Shown here in pieces: positions 9,609-18,543 of a stretch of DNA of 64,000 bases; position 1 is the first letter of the stretch, and each line of letters begins with the position of its first letter. Source of the DNA: Ewingella americana ATCC 33852 (GTDB lineage: Bacteria > Pseudomonadota > Gammaproteobacteria > Enterobacterales > Enterobacteriaceae); assembly GCF_000735345.1 (NCBI RefSeq), contig NZ_JMPJ01000056.1:1-64000 (forward strand). Direction: 5' to 3'. Under the pieces are notes generated by a model that saw nothing but the letters and a program-made list of their open reading frames with translations, made no database searches and had not been told where the DNA came from. A program made the position numbers and the translations under genes.

Positions 9609-10709
9609 ATGAATCATGCAACCCACCCATTCAACGAAAAACAGACTCATCGCCTCTTTCCGCAGCCCTTGTGGTTTGGACGCGTTTTACCCGGTTTAGT
9701 TCTCACCGGCGCAGTGACTCTGGTTTCCGTGTGGTTGAGCAACTTCCCGCAGCTGAACCATTTGGGGCTGAGCGCCCTGACGCTGGCGATTTTGATTGGT
9801 ATGGTTATCGGCAACACGCTCTATCCGTCCATTCGCCCGATTTGCCACGACGGCGTGAACCTCGCCAAGCAGCGCCTGCTGCGCCTTGGCATCATTCTTT
9901 ACGGCCTGCGCCTGACCTTCGCGCAAATCGCAGACGTCGGCGCGACCGGCATTCTGATTGACGCCCTGATGCTCTGCTCCACCTTCGCCCTCGCCTGCTG
10001 GCTGGGCAAAAAGGTCTTCGGGCTGGATAGCGAAACCTCAATGCTGATTGGTGCAGGTAGCAGTATCTGCGGGGCGGCGGCGGTGATGGCCACCGAGCCG
10101 GTGCTCAACGCCAAAAGTGAAAAAGTCACGGTAGCCGTCGCCACGGTGGTTATCTTCGGCACCGCCGCCATCTTTATCTATCCGTGGCTGTGGCAGCTCA
10201 ATCTGCAACACCACTGGGTTGATTTCAGCGCGGCGCAGTTTGGGATTTATACCGGCTCGAGCGTGCATGAAGTGGCGCAAGTCGTGGCGGCAGGTCAGGG
10301 TGTCAGCCCGGATGCCGAAAACGCGGCGGTGATCGCCAAAATGATCCGCGTGATGATGCTCGCCCCCTTCCTGCTGCTGCTTTCAGGCTGGAAAAGCCGT
10401 GGCAACGTGAAGACCGCGCCTAACACTGGCCGCATGAGCAACATCACTATTCCATGGTTTGCCCTGCTCTTTATTGTGGTCGCCGCCTTTAACTCGCTGG
10501 ATATTCTGCCGCACAGCTGGATTGCGCCGCTGATCACCCTCGACACCGTGCTGTTGGCCATGGCGATGGCGGCGCTGGGACTGACCACTCACGTCAGCGC
10601 CCTGCGTCAGGCAGGCCTGAAACCGATTCTGCTGGCCGCCCTGCTGTTCGTCTGGCTGATTGTTGGCGGCGCGGGGATCAACGGTTTGGTGCAGCATTTC
10701 TTCGGCTGA
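9609..10709 (+). CDS. yeiH: UPF0324 membrane protein YeiH (putative sulfate/sulfonate-type exporter)
   Basis: A 366-residue inner-membrane protein of the UPF0324/PSE family with about ten hydrophobic segments. Conserved family stretches are GMVIGNTLYP, LLRLGIILYGLRLTF, LIGAGSSICGAAAVMA, YTGSSVHEVAQVVAAG and ALGLTTHVSALRQAG. The function is not established. The divergent LysR gene yeiE is a conserved partner and probably regulates it. GAGAAGG lies about 10 bases before the ATG. Confidence 0.9.
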   Translation: MNHATHPFNEKQTHRLFPQPLWFGRVLPGLVLTGAVTLVSVWLSNFPQLNHLGLSALTLAILIGMVIGNTLYPSIRPICHDGVNLAKQRLLRLGIILYGLRLTFAQIADVGATGILIDALMLCSTFALACWLGKKVFGLDSETSMLIGAGSSICGAAAVMATEPVLNAKSEKVTVAVATVVIFGTAAIFIYPWLWQLNLQHHWVDFSAAQFGIYTGSSVHEVAQVVAAGQGVSPDAENAAVIAKMIRVMMLAPFLLLLSGWKSRGNVKTAPNTGRMSNITIPWFALLFIVVAAFNSLDILPHSWIAPLITLDTVLLAMAMAALGLTTHVSALRQAGLKPILLAALLFVWLIVGGAGINGLVQHFFG

Positions 10710-10808
10710 TAACCCAATCTCGAAGAGTTTTAACACTTCTCTGCTGCATGCAAACCGCCAAGGCGCTATGATCCGAGCATAACAAGCATGAATCGCAGAG
10801 GAGTGAAC

Positions 10809-11660
10809 ATGAAGTTTATTGGTGCACATGTCAGTGCCGCGGGTGGCGTCGATCAGGCGGTCATCCGCGCACACGAGCTGGAAGCCACGGCGTTCGCGCT
10901 GTTTACCAAGAATCAGCGCCAGTGGAAAGCCGCACCTCTGCCAGAGGATGTGATTGAGAAGTTTAAGGTCGCTTGCGAAAAATATGGCTACAGCAGCAAT
11001 CAAATCCTGCCCCACGACAGCTACCTGATTAACCTCGGCCACCCGGTGGACGAAGCCCTAGAAAAATCCCGTGAAGCCTTCCTTGATGAGATGCAGCGCT
11101 GCGAGCAGCTCGGCCTGTCGCTGCTGAATTTCCATCCGGGCAGCCACCTGATGCAAATCGACGAAGATAAGTGTCTGGAGAAGATTTCTGAGTCGCTGAA
11201 CATTGCGCTGAGCAAAACCGAGGGCGTAACTGCGGTGATCGAAAACACCGCTGGTCAGGGCAGCAACTTAGGTTTCCGCTTTGAGCATTTGGCGAAAATC
11301 ATTGATGGCGTGGAAGACAAAAGCCGCGTCGGCGTCTGTATCGATACCTGCCACGCTTTTGCCGCAGGCTACGATTTGCGTACCGAAGAAGAGTGCATCA
11401 CAACCTTCAAACACTTCGAAGACGTGGTTGGCTTTAAATATCTGCGCGGCATGCATCTGAATGACGCCAAGAGCGAATTCAACAGCCGCGTTGACCGCCA
11501 CCACAGCCTTGGCGAAGGAAATATCGGTAAAACCGTGTTTAGCTGGATGATGCGCGACCCGCGCTTCGACGGCATCCCGATGATTCTGGAAACCGTCAAT
11601 CCAGATATCTGGAAAGATGAAATTGCGTGGCTGAAGTCGGAGCAAAAAGCTCAGAGCTAA
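10809..11660 (+). CDS. nfo: Endonuclease IV (AP endonuclease)
   Basis: A 283-residue zinc-dependent AP endonuclease that cleaves 5' to abasic sites and trims blocked 3' ends in base excision repair. Metal-binding and active-site motifs are all present: [70 protein letters not shown] and MILETVNP. The ATG at 10809 has an ideal GAGGAG 6 bases ahead; a frame open 7 codons further upstream lacks this. It matches E. coli Nfo (285 residues). It is convergent with fruA and separated from it by a shared terminator. Confidence 0.96.
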   Translation: MKFIGAHVSAAGGVDQAVIRAHELEATAFALFTKNQRQWKAAPLPEDVIEKFKVACEKYGYSSNQILPHDSYLINLGHPVDEALEKSREAFLDEMQRCEQLGLSLLNFHPGSHLMQIDEDKCLEKISESLNIALSKTEGVTAVIENTAGQGSNLGFRFEHLAKIIDGVEDKSRVGVCIDTCHAFAAGYDLRTEEECITTFKHFEDVVGFKYLRGMHLNDAKSEFNSRVDRHHSLGEGNIGKTVFSWMMRDPRFDGIPMILETVNPDIWKDEIAWLKSEQKAQS

Positions 11661-11677
11661 TCTGCAAAATCTGCATT

Positions 11678-11708
11678 AAAAAAGGGCGCCGAGGCGCCCT
11701 TTTCTTTT
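11678..11708. terminator. Bidirectional intrinsic terminator between nfo and fruA
   Basis: GGGCGC (11684-11689) pairs with GCGCCC (11694-11699), flanked by an A tract on the left and a T tract on the right. It can stop both the nfo transcript and the convergent fruBKA transcript. Confidence 0.9.
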
Positions 11709-11723
11709 ACTCGTCATTCTTTC

Positions 11724-13427
11724 TTACTGAGCAACCACTTTCGCGGCCTGCGCAGCATCGGAGCGGCGCAGCAAGGCGTAAGAGACACCCGCCAGCAGCG
11801 TACCGGCGATAATCGCCACCAGATAGCCGAGGATTGGCGTGATTGCGCCTGGGATAAGCAGCACGAACAGACCACCGTGCGGTGCCATCAATTTAGCGCC
11901 GAATGCCATTGAAAGCGCACCAGTTAAAGCACCACCCGCGATACAGCAAGGCAGGACGCGCATTGGGTCACGCGCTGCAAACGGGATCGCACCTTCAGTG
12001 ATGAAGCACAGCCCCAGCACCATCGCCGCTTTGCCGCCTTCGCGCTCACCCTGCTCAAATTTCTTACGCGCCAGAATGGTCGCCAGACCCATTGCCAGCG
12101 GTGGCACCATGCCTGCCGCCATAATCGCCGCCATCGGAGCATAAACCGAGGAACTGAGCAGCGTCACGCCGAAGGCATAAGACGCTTTGTTCACCGGGCC
12201 ACCCATGTCGGTACACATCATCGCACCAAGGATTGCACCGAGAAGAACCGCGTTCGCCGTCCCCATGGATTGCAGCCAGTTAGTCAGGCCAACCAGAATT
12301 TTAGAAACCGGCGTACCCACCACGTAAATCATCACTAAGCCAGTAACCAAGCTCGCCAACAAAGGGATGATCAGGATAGGTTTCAGCGCTTCCATACTTT
12401 GCGGCAGACGCAGTTTGCTACCAATAAATCTGGCGACATAACCCGCAAGGAAACCGGCGATAATACCGCCGAGGAAGCCAGCGCCGGTGCTCACCGCCAA
12501 CATGCCGCCAATCAGACCCGGCGTCAGGCCCGGACGGTCAGCGATGGAGAAAGCAATAAAGCCAGCCAGTACCGGCACCATCAGCGCAAAGGCAGATGCG
12601 CCGCCAATTTGCATCAAGGCCGCAGCCAGCGTGCCTTTCACTTCAAAAGCTTTAATCCCGAAGGCGAAGGAGAGCGCGATACACAGGCCGCCCGCCACCA
12701 CCATTGGCAGCATGTAAGACACGCCAGTCAACAGGTGGCGATATGGGCCGTTGCCCGTCTCTTTCTTCTTACCGGCAGCTGCCTGAGAACCCTGCTTTTT
12801 CGGCTCGAAGACTTCCGCTTCCACCAAAGCTTTATCCAGCTCCTGCTTAGTCTTTTTCAAGGCCAAGCCGGTGGAAGTGCGATACATCGGCTTACCGGCA
12901 AACTTCTCCAGATCCACTTCAATGTCCGCCGCCACGATAACCAAATCGGCTTCAGCCACTTCTTCTGGCGTGATGGCATTACCCGCGCCAACGGAACCGC
13001 GGGTTTCGACTTTCACCCACCAGCCGCGTTTTTTGGCTTCGGTTTCAATGGCTTCAGCCGCCATAAAGGTGTGAGCTACGCCGGTTGGGCAAGCCGTAAT
13101 GGCCACAATGCGTTTCGGGCCGTTGCCTGCCGCCGCTTGAGCCGGAGCTACGGCCGGTGCAACATAAGCTTTAGCTTCCGCCGAGGCGCGTTGCAGGAAG
13201 ATTTCCGGCTCGCGAATAGCCAGCGCGACATCGCCAACAAACACATTTTTGCCAGCAAGCTGGGCATCGGATGGTGCGTTATCACCCGCCACCACCACCA
13301 GTTCGGCGTCAGCAACGCTTTCTACCAGAGCGTGGCCGGTTTTCGCCGCAGCAGCAGCGAGCATTTTTTTCGCCAGTTGGCTGCGAGCCTGTCCCAGCGA
13401 ACTGTCTATCATCAGCAGCGTTTTCAT
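11724..13427 (-). CDS. fruA: Fructose-specific PTS enzyme IIB'BC
   Basis: A 567-residue permease that imports fructose and phosphorylates it to fructose 1-phosphate. Domain order: a degenerate IIB' (about 1-95), an Ala/Pro-rich linker, IIB (about 104-200) with the phosphorylated Cys113 in TACPTGVAHT, a second linker, then a membrane IIC domain (about 225-560). ATG at 13427 has AGGAGG 6 bases ahead, and the E. coli protein is about the same length. It is the last gene of fruBKA, 14 bases after fruK. The whole operon is expected to be repressed by Cra. Confidence 0.96.
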   Translation of the reverse strand: MKTLLMIDSSLGQARSQLAKKMLAAAAAKTGHALVESVADAELVVVAGDNAPSDAQLAGKNVFVGDVALAIREPEIFLQRASAEAKAYVAPAVAPAQAAAGNGPKRIVAITACPTGVAHTFMAAEAIETEAKKRGWWVKVETRGSVGAGNAITPEEVAEADLVIVAADIEVDLEKFAGKPMYRTSTGLALKKTKQELDKALVEAEVFEPKKQGSQAAAGKKKETGNGPYRHLLTGVSYMLPMVVAGGLCIALSFAFGIKAFEVKGTLAAALMQIGGASAFALMVPVLAGFIAFSIADRPGLTPGLIGGMLAVSTGAGFLGGIIAGFLAGYVARFIGSKLRLPQSMEALKPILIIPLLASLVTGLVMIYVVGTPVSKILVGLTNWLQSMGTANAVLLGAILGAMMCTDMGGPVNKASYAFGVTLLSSSVYAPMAAIMAAGMVPPLAMGLATILARKKFEQGEREGGKAAMVLGLCFITEGAIPFAARDPMRVLPCCIAGGALTGALSMAFGAKLMAPHGGLFVLLIPGAITPILGYLVAIIAGTLLAGVSYALLRRSDAAQAAKVVAQ

Positions 13428-13441
13428 TCTGCCTCCTGCGG

Positions 13442-14380
13442 TCAATTAAAAGGTTTCAGGTCGACGCGGGCCATCATTGCGGCCAACTGCGGGCGATCGG
13501 TGACGCCGACGTTACTCTGGCTGACGGCCAAAGCAGCCACGGCGGTGGCCAGTCGTAAGGTATGTTCGCTTGATTCACGCATCAGCAGGCCGTAAATCAG
13601 GCCGCCCACCATGGAGTCGCCGGCACCCACGGTGCTGACCACTTCACAAGCTGGCGGTTTGGCAATCCATGCGCCAGACGCGTTAACCCACAGCGCCCCT
13701 TCGGCCCCCAGCGAGATAACCACGTGGGCGATCCCTTGGTCGCGCAAGGCGTGTGCGGCTTCTACGACGTCGCTCAATTCAGGCAACTTGCGTCCGGCCC
13801 AAATTTCTAATTCGCGGCGGTTTGGTTTCACCAGCCAAGGTGCAGCTTTCAAACCGGCAACCAGCGCTTCACGGCTGCTATCAAAGATGATGCACGGGCA
13901 CTGGCTGCGCAGGCGCGTCATCCAGTCGGTAAAGGCTTCTGGGTCAACGCCGGTCGGCAGGCTGCCACACACGGCGACCATGTCGAACTGGCCGAGCCAA
14001 GAGAGAGAATCAGTGACGAAACGCTCCCAGTCCTGCGGCGTGACGTTAAAACCGGAGAAGTTGAAGTCGCTGACTTCGCCATCTTTCTCGGTCAGTTTGA
14101 CGTTGATACGGGTACGGCCGGAAACCACCTGAAAACGGTTGGCAATGCCAAGGTCGCTGAACAGGTGCTGAAAGCCGTCCTGATTGTCTTTGCCGAGGAA
14201 ACCGCCGACGGTGACATCAATGCCTAAGTCTTTCAGAACCTTGGCAACATTGATGCCTTTACCGGCGGCGTGCAGCCCGGCGGTTTGCACCAGATTCACT
14301 TCGCCCCGTTCAATTTCAGGGCAGTAGCCGACTAAATCGTAAGCCGGATTTAAGGTAATTGTGGCAACTCTGCGACTCAT
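13442..14380 (-). CDS. fruK: 1-phosphofructokinase
   Basis: A 312-residue PfkB-family sugar kinase that converts fructose 1-phosphate to fructose 1,6-bisphosphate. It has the N-terminal TLNPAYD signature, [10 protein letters not shown] (41-50), CGSLPTGV (138-145) and the anion-hole/catalytic motif VGAGDS (251-256, Asp255 the expected base). Its ATG overlaps the fruB stop as ATGA. In E. coli its substrate and product modulate Cra, so enzyme and repressor form a feedback loop; cra itself is not in this window. Confidence 0.96.
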   Translation of the reverse strand: MSRRVATITLNPAYDLVGYCPEIERGEVNLVQTAGLHAAGKGINVAKVLKDLGIDVTVGGFLGKDNQDGFQHLFSDLGIANRFQVVSGRTRINVKLTEKDGEVSDFNFSGFNVTPQDWERFVTDSLSWLGQFDMVAVCGSLPTGVDPEAFTDWMTRLRSQCPCIIFDSSREALVAGLKAAPWLVKPNRRELEIWAGRKLPELSDVVEAAHALRDQGIAHVVISLGAEGALWVNASGAWIAKPPACEVVSTVGAGDSMVGGLIYGLLMRESSEHTLRLATAVAALAVSQSNVGVTDRPQLAAMMARVDLKPFN

Positions 14381-15507
14381 GCTCCCTCCCCAAGACCCGC
14401 GGCGATAGCGTCGCCGATGGTTTTCAGTGCCAGTTCTGCGTCTTCGCCATTGGCGGTGAAGCGCAGGTGATGTCCTTTTTTCACGCCCAGCGCCACGACT
14501 TTCATCAGGCTACGGCCGTTGGCAGGTTTACCGCTGCCATCGAGATTGGTCACAGTGATTTCACTGTTGAACTGTTTGATAACGTTAACCAGCGCGGTAC
14601 CCGGACGAGCATGTAAGCCGTGTTCGTTGCGGATCACAAACTCTGCCGTCAGCAGGCTGGTTTGCTCTTCCACTTCGCTGGTCAGCAAGGCCAGCACGCC
14701 TACGGCATCCGCCGTCAGCAAGCGTTCAGCTTTTTGGCTGATCAACAGGTCGCTGAGGTAGTTGAGCACGTTTAACGGCTGGTCGTCGGCCACGGCGATG
14801 GTCAGCAGCGCGGCAACGGTTTCGCCGTCGTGCTCGAAAGCCTTGGCGGCGCGACTAAAGGTGGCGGCGCTTTTCAGGTTGCCCTCGGTGCTGTCACTCA
14901 GCCAGATGCCTTGGCCGAGGTTGAGCGGCTTACGGCTGATAACGTCGCTGACGAACGCGGTGTCCGCCGCGCCAATCTGCTGCAAACGCCCGGCATTCAA
15001 TGCCTGAAGGGTCATCAGGTTGTCGGCGGCGACGTCGAGCGCGATAAGTTGGGTGTCGAAGAGGAATTCAGCCGCGTTTTTCTCGCCCATCAGCAGGCTA
15101 CGCAGCTCTTCAGCTGAGTCAGTTTTCGCCATGCGTTCAGCCACGCTGTCATCACTCAATACGTGAGTCAGCTGGCGCAACAGGCTGAGGTGCTCGTCAG
15201 AGCGGGCCGCGATGCCGATCACCACGTAGGCGGTCTGCCCTTCTCCCCAAGCAATCCCCTGCGGGAACTGGTAAACCTGAACGCCGGTGTTGAGCACCAA
15301 ATCGCGGGTGTCGGTGGTGCCATGCGGGATAGCAATGCCGTTACCCAGATAGGTAGAGGTCTGCAGCTCGCGCTGCAACATGCCATCGACGTAGCCTTCG
15401 CTGACGCGCCCGGCTTGGGTCAGCGCAGCGGCAACTTGGCGGATCGCCTCTTGCTTATCGCTGGCCGCCGCGCCGAGATGAATATCTTGCTGTGACAACT
15501 GGAACAT
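14377..15507 (-). CDS. fruB: Fructose PTS diphosphoryl transfer protein (IIA-M-FPr)
   Basis: A 376-residue cytoplasmic phosphocarrier. The N-terminal IIA domain has the active His62 in [12 protein letters not shown] central M domain follows. The C-terminal HPr-like FPr domain has His299 in [10 protein letters not shown]. These positions and the length equal those of E. coli FruB. It passes phosphate from enzyme I to FruA. ATG at 15507 has GGAGAGGAG directly upstream; a frame open 37 codons further upstream runs through the Cra operators and is not used. First gene of the operon. Confidence 0.96.
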   Translation of the reverse strand: MFQLSQQDIHLGAAASDKQEAIRQVAAALTQAGRVSEGYVDGMLQRELQTSTYLGNGIAIPHGTTDTRDLVLNTGVQVYQFPQGIAWGEGQTAYVVIGIAARSDEHLSLLRQLTHVLSDDSVAERMAKTDSAEELRSLLMGEKNAAEFLFDTQLIALDVAADNLMTLQALNAGRLQQIGAADTAFVSDVISRKPLNLGQGIWLSDSTEGNLKSAATFSRAAKAFEHDGETVAALLTIAVADDQPLNVLNYLSDLLISQKAERLLTADAVGVLALLTSEVEEQTSLLTAEFVIRNEHGLHARPGTALVNVIKQFNSEITVTNLDGSGKPANGRSLMKVVALGVKKGHHLRFTANGEDAELALKTIGDAIAAGLGEGA

Positions 15508-15529
15508 AATTCTCCTCTCCTGCTGAATT

Positions 15530-15541
15530 TGAATCGTTTCA
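15530..15541. promoter_or_regulatory. Cra (FruR) operator, proximal
   Basis: TGAATCGTTTCA differs by one base from the Cra palindrome TGAAACGTTTCA. It lies 23 bases upstream of the fruB start codon. Confidence 0.82.
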
Positions 15542-15595
15542 GCTTCATTGAGAAAAAAGGAGCGCTGCCAGATGAAACAGGTAATCGGACAACGC

Positions 15596-15607
15596 TGAAA
15601 CGTTTCA
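15596..15607. promoter_or_regulatory. Cra (FruR) operator, distal, perfect palindrome
   Basis: TGAAACGTTTCA is a perfect match to the Cra consensus, 89 bases upstream of fruB. Two operators of this type also control E. coli fruBKA. The rest of the 371 bp to setB (15608-15978) shows no convincing gene. It should hold the setB promoter. Confidence 0.93.
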
Positions 15608-15978
15608 GGCAGTCTCATTCTGGGCGATTTTTAAAGCAAGCATTCCCTGAATTGGCGTAACATTTTTTTGATGCCACGCACATTTTGCCCGTCAGAGGCC
15701 CATTTTCGTCCCACGAAAAGCTAAAAGCTGAAGCTGTGCTGAAGTGATCCCGAAGTGGCTGTAAGCAGAACTTAACGGCCAAGGTAACGGCCAAAGAGAA
15801 AGGCGAAAACCGGTCCCAAGGCGCGGCGTTTTTTACCACAAAGTGCGGTTTTATTATTCAGTATGGCAAATACACTGCTGTTTACCTTTTTACTGATTAA
15901 AACCGGTTTTTGTTTTTTTTAAACAGGCGTAACATTCGCGCGAATTTATTCCTCTCCTAAGCTGGTTTAAGCCTAAAA

Positions 15979-17193
15979 ATGTCGACATCAACTGCCACTG
16001 CTCGCCGCCTGCCTGACATCACGTCAACCGCCTTTCTGATCGTGGCTTTCTTAACCGGGATTGCGGGCGCACTGCAAACCCCGACGCTCAGCCTGTTTCT
16101 GACCTCAGAAGTGCATGTCAGCCCCTTCATGGTGGGGATCTTCTTTACCGGCAGCGCGGTGATTGGCATTTTCGTCAGTCAGCTTTTGGCCAGTTGGTCA
16201 GATAAACGCGGGGATCGCAAAACACTGATCCTCTATTGCTGCATTTTGGGCGCGCTGGGTTGCGTGCTCTTTGCCTTCAACCGCAGCTACTTTATGTTGC
16301 TGCTGGTCGGCGTGCTGTTGTCGAGCTTTGGCTCCACCGCCAACCCGCAATTATTTGCGCTGGCGCGCGAACACGCCGAGAAGACCGGCCGCGAAGCCAT
16401 GATGTTTAGCTCGATTTTGCGCGCACAGGTTTCACTGGCGTGGGTGGTCGGCCCGCCGCTGGCATTCGCGCTCGCCATGGGCTTCGGCTTCACCTTTATG
16501 TACAGCGCGGCGATGCTAGCCTTCCTTATTTGCGGCCTGATGGTCTGGATGTTCTTGCCGTCCATGCCGAAAGCACGGGTCAAAACTACCGCCACCATTG
16601 AAGCACCGCGCCGCAACCGTCGCGACACCCTGCTGTTGTTTATCGCCTGTACTTTGATGTGGGCTGCCAACAGTATTTACCTGATTAACATGCCGCTGTA
16701 CGTGGTGAATGAACTGCATCTGCCAGAAAAATTGGCGGGGATTTTGATGGGAACCGCGGCCTGTTTGGAAATTCCAACCATGTTGATCGCCGGATATCTG
16801 GCGCGCCAGTTGGGTAAACAGTTCCTGATGCGCTGCGCGGTGATTGCTGGCGTGGTGTTTTACGCCAGCGTGCTGTTCAGCACAAGCCCTATTGCGCTGA
16901 TTGTTTCACAGCTGCTGAACGCCATTTTCATCGGGATTTTGGCCGGGATTGGCATGCTCTACTTCCAGGATTTGATGCCGGGTCAGGCGGGCGCGGCCAC
17001 CACGCTGTTCACCAATTCAACCCGTGCGGGCTGGATTTTGGCCGGGTCACTGGCTGGCGTTATTGCCCAGTTCTGGAGCTATCACGCCGTGTTTTATGCC
17101 GCTTTCGCGATGGTGGTCGGCTCGGTGTTCTGTATCTGGCGAGTGAAGAATGTCGACGAAGAACCGGCCGAAGCGATAATCACCTTGGATTAA
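15979..17193 (+). CDS. setB: Sugar efflux transporter SetB (MFS)
   Basis: A 404-residue inner-membrane MFS exporter with about 12 hydrophobic segments. MFS loop motif SDKRGDRKTL follows the second transmembrane segment. Family stretches include ALQTPTLSLFLTSEV, NPQLFALAREHAE, AWVVGPPLAFALA and YFQDLMPGQAGAATTLF. In E. coli SetB exports lactose and glucose-like sugars and setB is likewise divergent from fruB. No good ribosome binding site precedes the ATG, so the start is likely but not certain. It ends 10 bases before the convergent yeiW stop. Confidence 0.9.
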   Translation: MSTSTATARRLPDITSTAFLIVAFLTGIAGALQTPTLSLFLTSEVHVSPFMVGIFFTGSAVIGIFVSQLLASWSDKRGDRKTLILYCCILGALGCVLFAFNRSYFMLLLVGVLLSSFGSTANPQLFALAREHAEKTGREAMMFSSILRAQVSLAWVVGPPLAFALAMGFGFTFMYSAAMLAFLICGLMVWMFLPSMPKARVKTTATIEAPRRNRRDTLLLFIACTLMWAANSIYLINMPLYVVNELHLPEKLAGILMGTAACLEIPTMLIAGYLARQLGKQFLMRCAVIAGVVFYASVLFSTSPIALIVSQLLNAIFIGILAGIGMLYFQDLMPGQAGAATTLFTNSTRAGWILAGSLAGVIAQFWSYHAVFYAAFAMVVGSVFCIWRVKNVDEEPAEAIITLD

Positions 17194-17203
17194 TTGCCGT
17201 CAA

Positions 17204-17458
17204 TCACGGCGCGGTTTCTGCTTCCAAACGCGTGAGGTAGATCAAGGCGTCGTCGCGATGGGTATGACACATTTCGCGGCTGGCTTGCAGACTGGCACAG
17301 ACTTTGGGGCGCAGCGGCGAAGTGAAAATGCCGCACAGGAAATTGTCCGCCAGATGGATGCAGCGCGTGTTGGCCGGTTTGCCATTCGGCATCCCCGGAA
17401 TAGGGCTGGAAATCGAGGGCGCAATACAGCAAGCGCCACAATTGGTACGGCAATCCAT
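17204..17458 (-). CDS. yeiW: UPF0153 cysteine-cluster protein YeiW
   Basis: An 84-residue protein starting [11 protein letters not shown], with Cys at 3, 7, 10 and 11, plus CIH, CGI and CASLQ cysteines further on. This is the CxxxCxxCC pattern of the UPF0153 (zinc/iron-chelating) family. It matches E. coli YeiW closely ([27 protein letters not shown]). Function unknown; metal binding is inferred. GGAGG lies 7 bases before the ATG, and longer in-frame extensions lack such a site. Confidence 0.88.
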   Translation of the reverse strand: MDCRTNCGACCIAPSISSPIPGMPNGKPANTRCIHLADNFLCGIFTSPLRPKVCASLQASREMCHTHRDDALIYLTRLEAETAP

Positions 17459-17689
17459 TAGCGCCTCCGTTTGGCTCGTTAAGTGAGGCGCGACAATAAC
17501 AGTCGCTACTATCAGTCTCCAGCGAAATCTTTCTCCCCCGACCACTTTCTGGCTACGCTTAATGATGCGGGAAATACGGCTGAAACGGCGGCAAAGTGCG
17601 GGATAACGAGTAATCTGCTTGCCTGAAATCGGCGGCGCGAGTAACGTGTCGCCAAATATTTTCTACTCCCCTCATGACAGGTTATTTAT

Positions 17690-18262
17690 ATGGCACGTGC
17701 TAATGAAATTAAACGCGGCTTCGTTGTTAACTACGACGGTAAATTGCTGCTGGTAAAAGACATCGATGTTCAAAGCCCAAGCGCGCGCGGTGCCAGCACC
17801 CTGTACAAAATGCGCTTCTCCGACGTGCGCACCGGCGGCAAGGTTGAAGAGCGTTTTAAAGGCGACGACATTCTGGATACCGTCACCCTGACCCGCCGTA
17901 AAGTGAACTTCTCTTACGTCGATGGCGACGAATATATCTTTATGGATGATGAAGATTTCACGCCTTACACCTTCAACAAAGCGCAGATTGAAGACGAACT
18001 GCTGTTTATTCCTGAAGAAGGTTTGCAGGGTATGCAGGTTCTGACGCTGGACAGCCAACTGCTGGCGCTGGAATTGCCACAAACCGTGGATCTGGAAATC
18101 ATCGAAACTGCGCCGGGCATCAAAGGCGCGTCGGCCAGCGCACGCAACAAACCGGCGGTCATGAGCACCGGTTTAAGCATTCAGGTGCCTGAGTACCTGA
18201 GCCAAGGCGACAAAATCCGCATTCATATCGCTGAACGTCGTTACATGGGCCGCGCTGATTAA
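17690..18262 (+). CDS. efpL: Elongation factor P-like protein EfpL (YeiP)
   Basis: A 190-residue three-domain paralogue of EF-P that helps ribosomes through polyproline and some other stalling motifs. The beta3-beta4 loop reads SPSARGA with Arg33 at the tip, where EF-P carries the modified lysine. This Arg is diagnostic for the EfpL subfamily, which needs no EpmA/EpmB modification. The C-terminal [16 protein letters not shown] is typical of the family. A weak CAGG precedes the ATG. It is divergent from yeiW, and a terminator follows at once. Confidence 0.94.
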   Translation: MARANEIKRGFVVNYDGKLLLVKDIDVQSPSARGASTLYKMRFSDVRTGGKVEERFKGDDILDTVTLTRRKVNFSYVDGDEYIFMDDEDFTPYTFNKAQIEDELLFIPEEGLQGMQVLTLDSQLLALELPQTVDLEIIETAPGIKGASASARNKPAVMSTGLSIQVPEYLSQGDKIRIHIAERRYMGRAD

Positions 18263-18289
18263 TCAGCGGCGAATAATGACTGCACATCA

Positions 18290-18313
18290 AGAGCGCTCCG
18301 GCGCTCTTTTTTT
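18290..18313 (+). terminator. Intrinsic terminator of efpL
   Basis: AGAGCGC (18290-18296) pairs with GCGCTCT (18301-18307) around a TCCG loop and is followed by eight T. Confidence 0.92.
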
Positions 18314-18383
18314 ATGCCTGAAAAGCTTGAGTTACATTCCACGCTCACTGCTCTTTCGATCTACTTCACAGATCCCATCTGAA

Positions 18384-18398
18384 TCTGGACTAACCAAT
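18384..18398. promoter_or_regulatory. Putative UxuR/ExuR-type operator, site A
   Basis: TCTGGACTAACCAAT fits the pattern nTTGGnCTnACCAAT seen at three other places around yeiQ and the GntR-family gene. It resembles the TTGGT..ACCAA half-sites of UxuR and ExuR. It lies about 145 bases upstream of yeiQ. Confidence 0.5.
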
Positions 18399-18499
18399 TT
18401 TCATTTCTGTCGTATGACTTTACACTCGAAGTCCTGATTTATGGCCCAATTGTCATCTGCATCACCGCTCCTGGCAGGCCATTAAAGAAAAAGACCTAT

Positions 18500-18514
18500 T
18501 TTGGCCTGACCAAT
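18500..18514. promoter_or_regulatory. Putative UxuR/ExuR-type operator, site B
   Basis: TTTGGCCTGACCAAT has clean TTGG and CCAA arms and lies 29 bases upstream of the yeiQ start, where a bound repressor would block the promoter or elongation. The same motif recurs upstream of the regulator gene at 20931-20945. Confidence 0.62.
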
Positions 18515-18543
18515 TAATCTAATTCTTATCATTGGAGTGATGC

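Noticed and set aside
12399-13595. A 398-codon open frame antisense to fruA
   Set aside because: It lies opposite a perfectly conserved PTS gene; its length follows from GC-rich codon structure on the other strand.
15615-15839. A 74-codon minus-strand frame between fruB and setB
   Set aside because: No ribosome binding site or familiar protein; the interval is the Cra-controlled regulatory region.
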